Assembly: GCA_900095095.1 (NCBI GenBank)
Contig: FMBT01000361.1
Location: 62,001 to 126,000, forward strand
Reading direction: 5' to 3'
DNA length: 64,000 bases
Origin: Fragilariopsis cylindrus CCMP1102
Lineage: Eukaryota > Bacillariophyta > Bacillariophyceae > Bacillariales > Bacillariaceae
The position numbers were made by a program, and so were the translations under genes. The notes beneath the pieces were generated by a model. It had not been told where the DNA came from, did no database searches, and was given only the letters and a program-made list of their open reading frames with translations. This document shows positions 27,955-39,873 of the stretch, in pieces; within the stretch, counting starts at the first letter, position 1, and each line of letters starts with the position of its first letter.

Positions 27955-28745
27955 CTTGCGATTTCAAAATAATTTAAAACAATTTCTGAAGAACTAATAC
28001 TAAGATTATAACAGTATTATATATATACATATATCGATGTATATTTATTTATTTACCTATTCCAACAGCTTCAATCTCAGTGTGCTTCCGTATAGCTACT
28101 CCATTTCATTGTGTTGAATTGATTTATGAACAAATATCTTTTCGAACTTTTTAAAGAACTAAAAATGAGTCAATATAATATATTAGTATGTCTATATATA
28201 TATAGTGTGTGTGTGTATGTGTGCTACCGTATACAGTAGCTATTATGTTGCTTTGTATAGAAAAATCATCCGCGATGGTATCTTTGTGCTAAATTTTGGT
28301 GAAGAAAACTAAATTGATGCACCCACGCACAAAGCTACCAATGAGTTTTGAGTTGATTCATTTAATCATTTTCGTTGGTAGATGCGATTGAGGATATTGA
28401 AACTATTAAAATCGTTTACTAAAAAGGAACGCAGCGGTTATCTATTATTCCTGCGATCTAAAATAATACCTATGATACGCAGAGAGAATAACTGATCTGA
28501 TATTCATCCTTATTTTATAATTCCAGGTTTATATTATTATTATTATTATCATAATTATCATGTACTGTAAAACTATTGGAATACTGAATAGTTGCCAACT
28601 AGTGTAGTGTACTATCATGTACAGTTTGCTAAGTAAATACTCTGCTCCATTCAATTAACTTTATTTCATTTCCAACTTTGTTTTGTTTTGTTTTGCTTAG
28701 TGTTTTTTCTCAAATCCAGCGACCCAATGACTACTTAGTTTAACT
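27955..28745. other. Convergent 3' intergenic region
   Basis: Between the M41-like gene and NDUFB8. Contains TA- and TG-rich runs at about 28020 and 28195-28220. No gene recognised. Confidence 0.5.
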
Positions 28746-29531
28746 TTAATCGTGGTGTGCGATTGGGACAACGATATCATCCGAATCGGCACGAGAAATT
28801 GCAGGATTTATACCCTCTGGATCTTCAACGTATTTGATAACATTGAATAGTGTTATGTAAAGACCGATAGCGATCCCCCATGAGGCTAATCCTTCTCCTG
28901 TACTAACATTTTGACAGTCAAAATCTAAAGCAAGTTCGGGAGCACAAGCATCATCAAATAAACAATCGTGATTCTCCACGAGCTTTTTTTTTGAATCATT
29001 TATATAAATTAAGAATATTAATATTCAATTTTTTGGGGTTTAGCCATGAATGATAGATCAGATAAATGTGAAGGGAAACGGGAGTTGAAAAGAAGGAAAA
29101 TGATTAACATAAAAAGTCCGCATTCAATTAAGAAAAAGAGAGATACAGAATATAAGACGTTTCGTTATATTGATATTTAGAATAAATAAGAAAGTACAGA
29201 GGAGAGAGAGACAGAGTGCGTAAAGAGTCAGATAAGATGATAGAAAATAATATGTTAAAATCATCACACATGAAAAATTATAGATTATTGAAAGAGATCT
29301 TTCAGCAAATAAATCAATTACAGATGTATATATATAAATAAATACATTATTTTTTCCGACTTCGACTTTTTATTCTAAAACGAATACTTTACTCACCGGT
29401 TCGGATGGTGCTGGGATTCTTGCATATGCAGGCATAGGAGGTGATGCACCACCTCTCAATGCCTTCGAGGATGTTCGAGCAGTAGTCACCGACCGTCGGA
29501 GTAATGGTATAAGAGCTCTACTAGACGCCAT
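28746..29531 (-). CDS. NDUFB8: Mitochondrial complex I subunit NDUFB8 (ASHI)-like
   Basis: Exon 1 is 29531-29397 (45 codons, GTGAGT donor) and exon 2 is 28982-28746 (acceptor AAAAAG), intron 414 nt, 123 residues. Exon 1 is too short to stand out as an ORF and was found by extending from exon 2. It encodes a basic, Arg/Ser-rich mitochondrial presequence (MASSRALIPLLRRSVTTART). The junction PSEPLVENHDCLFDDACAPELALDFD compares well with plant NDUFB8 (PxKPLSVNDELMWDNGTA...PEPCID). One membrane helix follows (ASWGIAIGLYITLFNVIKYV), then DPEGINPAI. The protein would be an accessory subunit of the proton-pumping membrane arm. The call rests on pattern similarity of a short protein. Confidence 0.72.
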
Positions 29532-30241
29532 ATTTGTATCTTCTTTTTTTCCTCTATGGCTAACTGTGGGTTATTGTTATTGTTATTGTTGTTGTCGTCT
29601 TCGTGGTCTATATTCGTCGATGATGGCTTTTCGTTGAGTTGTTGAGTTGTGCATATTGTTGTACAGTGTATGCTTTTAGCTTGCCTTCGGTACTAACAGT
29701 TCAGCAGGTTTTTTTATTTCAGGAACTTGTAGCGGTAGATATCGTACCGATAATACGTACTAATCGTAGATAATAGAATATGATAATACCTATCATACTA
29801 CCGTGATACCATGGTAACATAGTATTATCGAGAAAACCTGATACTCGCCCTTTGTTGTTCTATCAAGTTTTGATAAGCCTCTGTGTTTTTTGTACTTAAT
29901 GACAAGACTGACCAACCTTTTAACTAACCTAGAATTAGTCATTTGTTGTCATATATATTAAAATACATACATACCTCTATTATTTCGGCATTTTTTCACG
30001 ATTACAATTTCACAAAAAAATTCGCAATCGAACAACTCACGAAATGATCTCGGATCTATCTATTTTGATTCATTCTTCGTATACATTTTGATATCTAACC
30101 GGCACTCTTTTGGATTAAAACAATCGTAGTAGTATAATAAGACCGTACCATACATGCCATACCATTATACCGTTTTTGTGACACCATCATAACCGCAGCA
30201 AAAGCAAAAGGACCAACGTCAACAGTGGAAAGAGTTAGACA
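29532..30241. promoter_or_regulatory. Divergent promoter region, NDUFB8 / HMG-box gene
   Basis: About 0.7 kb between divergent starts. Shows inverted words around 29735-29830 (GGTAGATATCGTACCG; TACCGTGATACCATGGTA) but no named site. Confidence 0.35.
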
Positions 30242-32249
30242 ATGAACTTCAGTATGGATGAAAGAAAAGAGGCGTGTAGTACGAAAAAAAAGACCGATAA
30301 ATATTAGATCCATCTAATCCGGAGACTAAAAAAAAGAAACCGAAACGAGCATGGGTAAGCATTCTTCTGCATACGAGACGATATGTGTGTGTGTGTTGTG
30401 TGTACGTTGGTTGTGTGTTGAGAGTGTGTGTTTTTCTTCTTCTTCTTTTGTTCATTATGCTAACTAACACAAACAAATCTTCTTTTTTACTCTGTGAATA
30501 TATCCTTAACAAATTACAGAAGAAGCCAAAAGACAAACCCAAGAGACCTTTGAGTGCTTATAACATGTTCTTTCGTAAGTTTTGAAAAATAAGTGTCCAA
30601 GTCACGTTTTCCCTTTCTTTTCCATTCCATTAGTATATGTTTGGTACTGATACAAGCTTCTCAAACTCACCGACGTTATCATCGCTCTCTCTCTTGTTGT
30701 TGTTATCCTCCAATGCAATGCAATTCAATACAATTCAATTCAACTCAGAAAATTATCGAGAGCGGATCGTTTCAGGAAAGGTTGGAGATGCTACGCCTGA
30801 AGAGATTACTCAAGTGTTGAAATGGTTCTGCAATCAAAAAACCGTGGACCTAAGAGGAGGCAGGATCGGGTAAGTCATAATCGGATCAGTTTTGGTGATT
30901 TAGCGAGGACTATTGCAGATAAATGGAAGATATTAGACCCTAAAAGTAGATCAATCTACAGTCATTATGCGGGAAAAGAAAAAAATCGGTATAGGAAGGA
31001 GGTTCTGATTTGGAAACAGAAGAAAGAAAGTGAACACGATGCCGAACTTATGGCTAGACATGCGAACCTTCTCAATAGTAGCACCCACACATCTGTATCG
31101 AGATCGAGTTTACACTCTTCAATTGGGTCGGACACAACGTCATCATCTTCGGCATCTAACTCATTATTCGACCCATCGAATTCCATAAGTTCACAACTCC
31201 AATTACAATTACAGCAGCAGGAGGGGTGTCGAGATCAAAATCAGAATCAGATTCATCCAGTGGTGACTACGTTAGAGTCATCAATGACACAAGAAGGTGT
31301 GATTCGAAGACAACAAAATATTCTGAGAGAACAGATGGGGTTTAAAGACAATGATTCCTCACAATCCTGGTCGAACTCATCTTCGTTTGCTAATGCAGGC
31401 GGTATCGGTGGTGGTGGTGGTAACAACAACACTACATATCCATATCCTTGTGTATCACCTTGTGGTCCCCGTTCTATGATAACACCTAATGACATTATGG
31501 CTGTTGCACTCCAACGTCGTCAACAGCAGCAGCAGCAGCAGCAGCAGCAAGCTCATCCTGCGGATAAGTTCCAACAACAAGCCATCTCTCGTCACCAAAA
31601 GTTGCAATTAGAACAATACGAACAGCTCGAGGACATAACACTACAACTACACCGATTGAAACAAGAACAAGAGCGTATGCAGCAACAGATAATGGATCAT
31701 CCGGACATGCAGACTACTGGTTCCAGAATCGCTATGAATTCTACAAATACTAGTAGTAACGTTGCGTTGGATCGATCATCACACATGAATGATTTGAGTG
31801 TTAGATATTCAAACAACAACAACCAATCTATTTCCGTTGATTCCCTTCGCTGTAACTTTGATTCCGAGGAAAGACAAAGGATGGAAGGGGCTGCTGGTGT
31901 TGGTGTTTCCGTCGGCTCTTCGTCCGGTAATATATTTCCAAGAGGACATTCCTCATGTCCGGGCTCTTTTCATGCTGCTAGTGGTGTTGCGGGACAACTA
32001 CTAAACCGTCGTCATAACTTTCTTTTTAGTATTGGTGACAATGTTCCGATTAGCAATGTGCATGGTGGTGGTGGTGTTACTGGCAACAACAGCAATAGCA
32101 ACAACAACGGCCATTCCTCGTGCCCAATTTCTTTTCTTGCCTCAGCTGCGACTTCTTTTAGTCGTCGCAACTCTCTTTTTGACAACGTCAATGGCGAACC
32201 CGTGGATGATGATATCAGCCCGATGATGTTCAGTCTTGATCCAAAATAG
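30242..32249 (+). CDS. HMG-box protein A, Gln/Asn/Ser-rich
   Basis: Exons 30242-30354, 30520-30574 and 30749-32249 (introns 165 and 174 nt). The HMG box is assembled over three exons: PKRAW, then KKPKDKPKRPLSAYNMFF, then QNYRERIVSG, a loop, SFGDLARTIADKWK and SIYSHYAGKEKNRYRKEV. The box has a long insertion between helices 1 and 2. The remainder is Ser-, Gln- (about 31524-31550) and Asn-rich with a coiled coil (LEQYEQLEDITLQLHRLKQEQERMQQQI). Two starts (30242, 30254) are in frame. The frame slips near 30293 and near 30815, each equal to one missing base, so the N-terminus is not visible as one ORF. Likely a nuclear DNA-binding regulator. Paralogue of the gene at 35719-37858. Confidence 0.82.
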
Positions 32250-33293
32250 AGAATAGATATAAATGAACACAATGATGATAAAGTAAATTATAGTCTTATA
32301 CATAATATTATTGCAACAATTTTGCATAACGAATTATCTTTACACCTGTAACCAAAGTGGACTACCTTTTGATGACACTATACCATAGAAGCAACAACTC
32401 ATTGCCCCATTAGTATCATCAAGCTTTGTCTAGTACAAAACAGCACCCACAACATTGTTTATAACATATCAGAAGTGTAACCATAACCAAATAAGGCAGT
32501 GTTCTGGTCACTAATAGGACATTCAAACTTGTCTCCCTCTTTATTATGCCATGTTTGGAGAATATTCCACTTTGAGATATAAGTATGTCTAATTGCATCA
32601 TAAAAATATTGTACCATGATCAACAAATAATACCAACTTAAAATGTGAGAAAATAATGTTGACCTGAAAAGTCTTCAAGATTTACCAACCAACCCTATGG
32701 GATTCAAGGATCTTTTGCCTGATAAATGTGCCACAGATGGGGGAAAGCAATTCGAGATTAATCTGTCAATTTTTTCGTGTGATAATGTTGCCATAAATTA
32801 TGCAACTTTTTGTCTCACACATAGCTCGTGCTTTTTGTGTTTTTGAAACATCATATTATATCAGCCAGTCTTAAGTGTTTGCCCATCATACTACTGCTGA
32901 CAGAAAATAAGGTGGATAGTGTTCATCAGCTATCTAGTTATTTGAGCAAAATATCCTTTCCACTGATGAAGTTTACCATTGATAATAATACAGTACAAAG
33001 TACATTGTACCATAGTTTAGAAGAATTTTCCTTATCAATAGCCAGTCTGTAGGTCATCGGAGCGGACGAAGTGACAAAACGGTATGTTTGGCACCAATAA
33101 AAAGCCCGCGAAAAATAGCATTGGCGTATAAAGCGGCGTAAATTAGCGTTATTCTTAATTCTTGTCACATGAGGATGATGTAATCTATTTTCTTGTTTTT
33201 TATTTCAATTCATAATCCCTATATCCTCATAAACATACCGACTACTATTAATCAATTAGCTGCCGCAACCAGTAGTCCCACTAATATATTACA
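32250..33293. other. Intergenic, no gene recognised
   Basis: About 1 kb of AT-rich DNA with only short unconvincing ORFs (for example 32828-33052). It holds the promoter of the CTP synthase gene. Confidence 0.5.
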
Positions 33294-34983
33294 ATGAAAT
33301 ACATCGTCGTTACGGGTGGTGTCGTCAGCGGCCTCGGGAAGGGCGTTACCATCAGTAGTATGGGTCGTCTTCTACAAGCCTGTGGCCTTCGTGTGACAGC
33401 CATCAAGATCGACCCTTACCTAAACGTTGATGCCGGAACGATGTCTCCTTTCGAGCATGGTGAGGTTTTTGTGCTGAACGATGGAGGAGAAACAGACTTG
33501 GACTTAGGAAACTACGAACGCTTCTTGAATCTCCAATTGACGCAAGATCATAACATCACTACCGGGAAGGTTTACCGGGATGTGATTTTGAAAGAACGTA
33601 GAGGAGACTATCTGGGAAAGACGGTCCAAGTAGTTCCCATATCACCAACGAGATTCAAGATTGGATTGAGAAGACGGCCAAGATCCCTACCAACGAAGAT
33701 GGAGAAGAAGCCGATGTCTGTCTTATCGAAGTTGGCGGGACGGTCGGTGATATTGAATCGAGCGTCTTTTTGGAGGCATTGAGACAATTCCAATTCCGGT
33801 TGGTACTGATAATTTTCTTCTGTGCTTCGTAAGCTTAATTCCGATCTTGTCGGACGAACAAAAAACTAAACCAACTCAGCACGGGGTCAAAGATTTGCGT
33901 TCGCTTGGTCTGTCGCCCTCTGTTATCTTCTGCCGATGCCCGGAGGAACTTTTGGAACCAACTCGACAGAAAATAAGCAATTTTTGTCATGTCCAAGCTG
34001 ATCACGTATTGAGTGTCCACGACGTCACGAACGTTTACCAAGTGCCGCTATTACTGCAACAACAAAACCTACACTCGATGGTATTCAAACATTTGAAAAT
34101 TGAACCCAAAAGTGGACCAGATTTGGGTGACTGGGCCTTGATGGCCAATGCCATGGCGCATTGGGAGGATACCGTCCAGATTTGTTTGATTGGGAAATAC
34201 AATGGATTGCAAGATTCTTACTTGTCTATCATTAAGGCCTTGCGTCACGCAGCTATTGCCTGTGAACACAAACTCGATTTGCAATGGGTCGAGGCGACCG
34301 ACTTAGAAGAGAATCAAGATACGATGGAGGGCGAATCGTGGGAAAAGGTTAAGAATTGTCAGGGAGTGATCGTTCCAGGCGGATTTGGTAATCGAGGCTT
34401 TGACGGAAAAGTTTTGGCCGCCAAGTACTGTAGGGAACATAGTAAACCGTATTTGGGTGTCTGTCTTGGCTTCCAGGCTGCTATTGTTGAGTATTCTCGA
34501 AATGTGCTGAACCTGGAGGGAGCCAACTCAACCGAATTCGACGAGTCGACTCCCCATCCTGTTGTCTTTTTTATGCCCGAAATTGATAAGGCCACGATGG
34601 GTGGAAACATGCGGCTAGGATCTAGAATTACAAAATTTACCAATCCGATTTTAACCGAAGAAACTGGTGCAACGAGTATACTAAAACGCTTGTACAATAA
34701 TGTCGATATGGTCCACGAACGTCACCGTCATCGTTACGAAGTCAATCCGGACTATGTGAATAAAATCCACGAGGGAGGATTAAGACTGGTGGGACGAGAT
34801 GAAACAGGAGAACGTATGGAGGTGGCAGAATTACCAGGACATCCCTACTACGTTGGTGTCCAATACCATCCCGAATTCAAGTCACGTCCTCTCATTCCCA
34901 GTCCACCTTTTTTTGGACTACTTTTAGCAGCCTGTGGCAAGTTGGATTCCTATCTTGCGAAGCAAGCGACCGAGAATAAATAG
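33294..34983 (+). CDS. CTP synthase, single exon with two frame breaks
   Basis: ATG at 33294. N-terminal synthetase domain: [15 protein letters not shown] (P-loop), [39 protein letters not shown]-terminal class I glutamine amidotransferase: [20 protein letters not shown] with the nucleophile Cys, and the His/Glu pair in [10 protein letters not shown]. It converts UTP to CTP using glutamine. The frame breaks near 33637, where GTTCCCATATC would restore the expected VPHIT with a fourth C, and near 33800, just before [19 protein letters not shown] in the third frame. Between the breaks the protein [19 protein letters not shown] is readable, so the gene is complete apart from two single-base losses. 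Flanked by the two HMG-box paralogues. Confidence 0.95.
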
Positions 34984-35718
34984 TTAGAATAACCGGTTAC
35001 TGGTCACTTTTCTTTCTAATAATGGTCTTGTTTAGCTACTGTCATACAGCAAAATTATCATAATGGTGTGACAAGAATCGCATTACTACTTTTTTAACGC
35101 GTTTCTTGAAGGGATACGAAAATAGAAGACGCTACTATTTGGGTTCATTATTATTATTATTAATTTCGATCTCGTCCGCAAATATTCACCCTGAATCAAA
35201 TCACTCGGTCAAAAACTTTTTTTTAACGAACAGATGTATAAAATAAATACAAATATATATATATAATACTTTTTCTAGCATGATTTATTTTAATTACAGC
35301 ACGTTGAAGCAAAGTTCTTTAATTTTGGTAACTGTCCTTTGAATACAAGTGGTAGTTTCTAGGATGATACCGATAAGTGTATACATTGGTGCATGCAGCT
35401 GTTTGTGTTTGTAATTTAATACTATTCAATGAATTAGATACACTATGAATGTAGCTATATGTATGGTATACGTATGTAGGTACCTAAAATTGTTATATTT
35501 ATTCCTTTCCTTCTGTGTATGAATGTTTTTGAAAGTGTTTCTTTGTATATTTTTCTCTTTAATTAAACATTTTGCGTTTGTGTGTACATGTGTATATGAT
35601 TTCGTTATGCGTTATGCCCTATAGTGATACTACCTTGTATTCGGTCAATTCCCACCAGTCTCCCTGATTTCCAAAAGATATAAAGCTTTCTTTCTTTCTT
35701 TCTTTCTTTCTTTCTCTT
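34984..35718. other. Convergent 3' intergenic region with (CTTT)n
   Basis: Between CTP synthase and HMG-box gene B (minus). A (CTTT)n microsatellite at 35690-35715 abuts the stop codon of the HMG gene. Otherwise AT-rich. Confidence 0.6.
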
Positions 35719-37858
35719 TTACCCACTTAAGAGATCCAAGTTGGAAAGGTTGCTAATCAACTCTTTTCGCTTCCTATTCGCATCATCCTTCGAAAAAACC
35801 TGTTCAAAAGGAACCGGAGAGAGCTCACACATAGACATGGGTGCCGCTGAAGTATCAATTTGTGGCTGTGGCAGAAGGTATTTCTTTCTTACCACTGGAC
35901 TTTCAAATCCTTCCTCGAATTCAAGCGGTTGTAACCCATTGTTATTAATATGATTATTATTATTGTTATTGTTGCCTTGATTTGGATGGTTGGTATTACT
36001 AATACTTCCCATTCGAAATCCATTGCCACCAACGACGAAGTCAGACAAAGGATTGTTTTGTATGAGTTGTTGTCTGCGACGATGCAGTTGTTGCATCCTA
36101 TCGATAGTTGGTCCTCCAGTGAAGGGAGTATTCAGACCTGGCATTCTTTGGTGCTGCTGTTGTTGTTGGTGCTGTTGTTGTTGGTGCTGTTGTTGGTGCT
36201 GCTGTTGGTGCTGCTGTTGGTGCTGTTGTTGGTGCTGCTGTTGGTGTTCTAGTTGTGAATTACTACCAACAAAAGAAGCTATGGGATTATTGTTTCCATT
36301 TCCACTGCTATCGCCAAGAAAGTTAGTGGTAGACAATTCCTGTTTGAGTTGATTAATTGATTCTTCTAGTTGACGATTTTTCACCCATATATCTTGAAGT
36401 TTCTTCTCGTTGATATCACTACCGGTACTATTAGCAGAAGGACTGTTAATAATATGCTGTTGCATACCAGAACTCGCAATGAAGGATGGGACACAACGTC
36501 CATCATGTCCGTCAACACTATTGCCACCGCTTGTAACTTGCCCAACAACTAGTACATTAGGTATGGAATTAGTGAAGCCGTTACTTCCAAACTGTTGTTT
36601 GTTCTGGTTCTGTTGATTTCCTTGCTGATTTTCTCCTATCATGTTATCCAAAATTTCGATATCAGAAATCGGAACAGGTTCTAAACTGAATTCAGAAGAG
36701 TCACTGTGAAAGGACGAACTAAGAGAATCATGTGAACGGTGTCTTGGTGCCCACTCATTGTGTGATGAGATTGAATTCCCAAGATTATCCATACTTTCAC
36801 TAAAATCTGAGAAACAACTTCCACCAGAGGAATGGGAACTACTTCCACTCATTTCTAGGCCACTCATCGTGCCTGCTCCGGTTCCTGTTCCTCCTCCAAC
36901 TATTCCAACTCCCATCTTGATGGCAAGGGCTTCTCGTTCCTTTTTTGCCTTCCAGATCGCTACGTCACGACGGTATCGTTTCATATCCAAACTTGCGTAG
37001 TGGTCAAATAATGTCTTCTGATTTTTTCCAATCGTCTTCCACTTGTCTGCAATTCTTCGTGCTAGATCCCCAAATGAGATCTGTCCATGTGTTTTACGAT
37101 GCCGTCGTGTTTCAGTTGAATTAGCAACGATACCTTCAATGGATTGGATTGTTTCCTCAACGGTACCTTCTTCTGAAAACCCCTCAACGATTCTTGATCT
37201 TGTATGCTTAAAGAAAATATTATAAGCACTCAAAGGACGTTTAGGTTTGTCTTTTTGTTTTTTGAATTGAACGAAAACAATAACAAAGACAACGAAAACG
37301 ATAATGAGAATAGCATGTGAGTTTTTAGTCTGAGTTAAATTTGTGATTGCGATTGGGTCAATGCTGAGCATACAAAATAACAACAACAACAACTTTATTC
37401 CGTCTGTATTTATTTCCCCACAGCACATCAAATGATATATATTTAATACAAGTATTATATAAAATAAAATAAAACAAAATGGACTTATTAGACTTACCTT
37501 TAGGCTTCTTCCAACTACGACGTTTCGTAACCTTCTTTTTTTTGCTATTACCACTAGCGGCACTTCTGGCTGATGCAACAGAATGATTCGAAGACGCTAC
37601 CAGCGGAGTAGATTTAGAATTAACGACACCGCCACTACCATGATCTGAATCATTACCATTCTTATTATTATTGTTAATCTTACTATTATTATTATCCTTA
37701 TTATCATTCAGATTCGTCCATTCTTCCGTTTCCGTGTTCGCACTTTCAATGGATTCTGGCCTGACAGCATTAAGAATCTCCTCTTTCCTTATTTCGTTGT
37801 TACTACAAGCACTGTCGATAATGCTGCTATTCTTGTTGATTCCTTCTATAGAAGACAT
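35719..37858 (-). CDS. HMG-box protein B, with (QQQH)n repeat
   Basis: Exon 1 is 37858-37498 and exon 2 is 37250-35719 (intron 247 nt, GTAAGT), 630 residues. The junction reads RSWKKPKDKPKRPLSAYNIFF. The box continues KHTRSRIVEG, an inserted loop, QISFGDLARRIADKWKTIGK and LFDHYASLDMKRYRRDVAIW. Exon 1 is Asn/Asp/Ser-rich with a basic KKKKVTKRR segment. The C-terminal half has a (QQQH)n tract (about 36145-36250), Asn runs, and an FEEGFESPVVRKKYLLP patch. A coiled coil precedes the Gln tract. Probable nuclear DNA-binding protein. Close paralogue of HMG-box A, but lacks its second intron and carries the first intron 13 nt further along. Confidence 0.88.
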
Positions 37859-39873
37859 TATTGGTGCTGTTGTGATTGTGTGTGTGTGTATTTGTGTGTG
37901 TCAATGCACCGATCGTTGATGCTGCTGCAGTTGATGTTATTACTGCGATAATTTGATATTAGTAATATTAAGTGTCTTAATATAAATTTGCCTACTGCGA
38001 ATGTAGAATGTAGTACCGGTAGTAAAGAATAAGTATATTCCTGCCTCCAAATTACTAGTGATTGTATCACAAAGAAGTGGTGCGCAGTGGTAGAAATAAG
38101 CCACGTAATGTTAGTTTTCCTTCCTGTATGTAGTGTTGGAATTTCTACAAAAAGCCCGTGCTGTTTTGGGAATTTATCATGCAGATAGTGATTGAAGTTC
38201 TCCCCTGGCATTCGAGATATAATATATTATATTTTTAACTTTATGTCCCTACGCCTTCAACATAGTTTTCAATTTTAAGCATACTCTTATTATTTTTAAC
38301 AGTTATTAAAAGTTTTTATATGCTCTACGTCGTGTCTCAGTCCGTTAATTTTTTTGGTTTTTGGACTTACAAGCATATTCCTAGTTGTACTTGCGAAAAA
38401 GTAAAACGTTCTATTAAGTGTACGAATAATGAAGAATGCTCTCAATAAGTGTTATCTTTACGTTGAATGATGTACAGTAATGATAATAAGAGCTGGAGTG
38501 TGAATTAGTTGTTTTCTATGATTTATACCGAATTTACTAGTGCCCAATTATTTATATACAGTAGTCCGTGCTACCAAAAAAATTATTGAAATTTGTAAAA
38601 AAAAATTATACAAAAAAATAAATTCATGACAACTCAAAATACGTCAGTAGGTTAATTGTTGAACATCCATATTATATATTTATCTATTATTTTATTATTA
38701 TTATCGTTTTTGTTCATTCATTGTGTTGACACAACATTGTCAGTTACTTCATTATTTATTTATTTGGATAGTATCAATACCTACCATTTAACCTGTGGAC
38801 AAAAAGAATTGTATTTGTGTCCTCTTGTTAAATGATAAAGTGCAATGACGGAACAAGAAATTATGATATTCCCTAAGACCTAGACTGACCCATTATTATG
38901 TATTTCATCTGATCTTTATTTGCATGCATTCAGCAATTTGGTTCTGATAGCAAAGGAAATAGCCTCACCTTATTGATTAGATATATAATGAGATCAATGA
39001 TGATGATTGATGATGATATTATTATGGCTGATGATACTCACTGTAGATGATAATGATTGGTATGTTCCACAATGAATGATGGTATGTTTTTTACAGGATT
39101 CAAGCTATAAGGAATTTGTTCTGTTTTTCACTAGCAAAAAAGACGCTATAATTTACAGATAAAAAATGAAAATCTTTGAAAACTAGATTAAACGAGAAGA
39201 AGTGGACACAATAAAATGAGCGCTGCCACCATTAGAGATCAAAAAAAGCCCATCAGTAAGGACGGGGGGGGGGCACCATCTCCACCACAAAAGTGGTGCT
39301 ACAGCCATTCACATACAGTAGGGTAACCGATATTTTGAACTCTCCTTCCCTACTTATCTCAAGAATGTACTGTATAACATTCATGAGTACAGCTACGGTA
39401 CAGACAGACTTCGCCGATCGGACATAATGACACGCGCTCTTCGCGTGTTCTTTTTGGGGGGGAAAGAATGTATGAAGGTTGAAGCTGCTAGTAGTACTGT
39501 ATTAGTAGTATTTAGTCGTATGTACTGGTAGTAGCATCACGTGTTATCTTACGGCAAAATAATTATTGCAAATCTACGAACTAAAATTGTACAATGTAAC
39601 TGCACAAAAAATAGTACGATTGTGCGTACTAAAGCTTAACAGGGAAATAAGTGTTGTGAATGAAAAACAAACATCACATCGCTATGACTAAAATATAACG
39701 TGCAATACTACGTGAGCGTTCGTACACATACATTCGGAAAAACTCCCATCTCGGAATAATTACATACATCTAAAAAGATCATCGCAAGTAGGAGCCGTTT
39801 CCGTATCCAAATCTCGATACATCTCTCTGCTGATTTGTTTACATTGAATTGTACTGTAGCTCAACCGGCTAGC
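37859..39873. other. Large intergenic region, 2 kb
   Basis: AT-rich; contains GAT-type repeats near 38995-39060, a G-tract near 39265 and a short perfect hairpin ACACGCG/CGCGTGT at 39430-39448 followed by a G-tract (39457-39462). No gene recognised. The right part should hold the Zn2Cys6 gene promoter. Confidence 0.5.
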
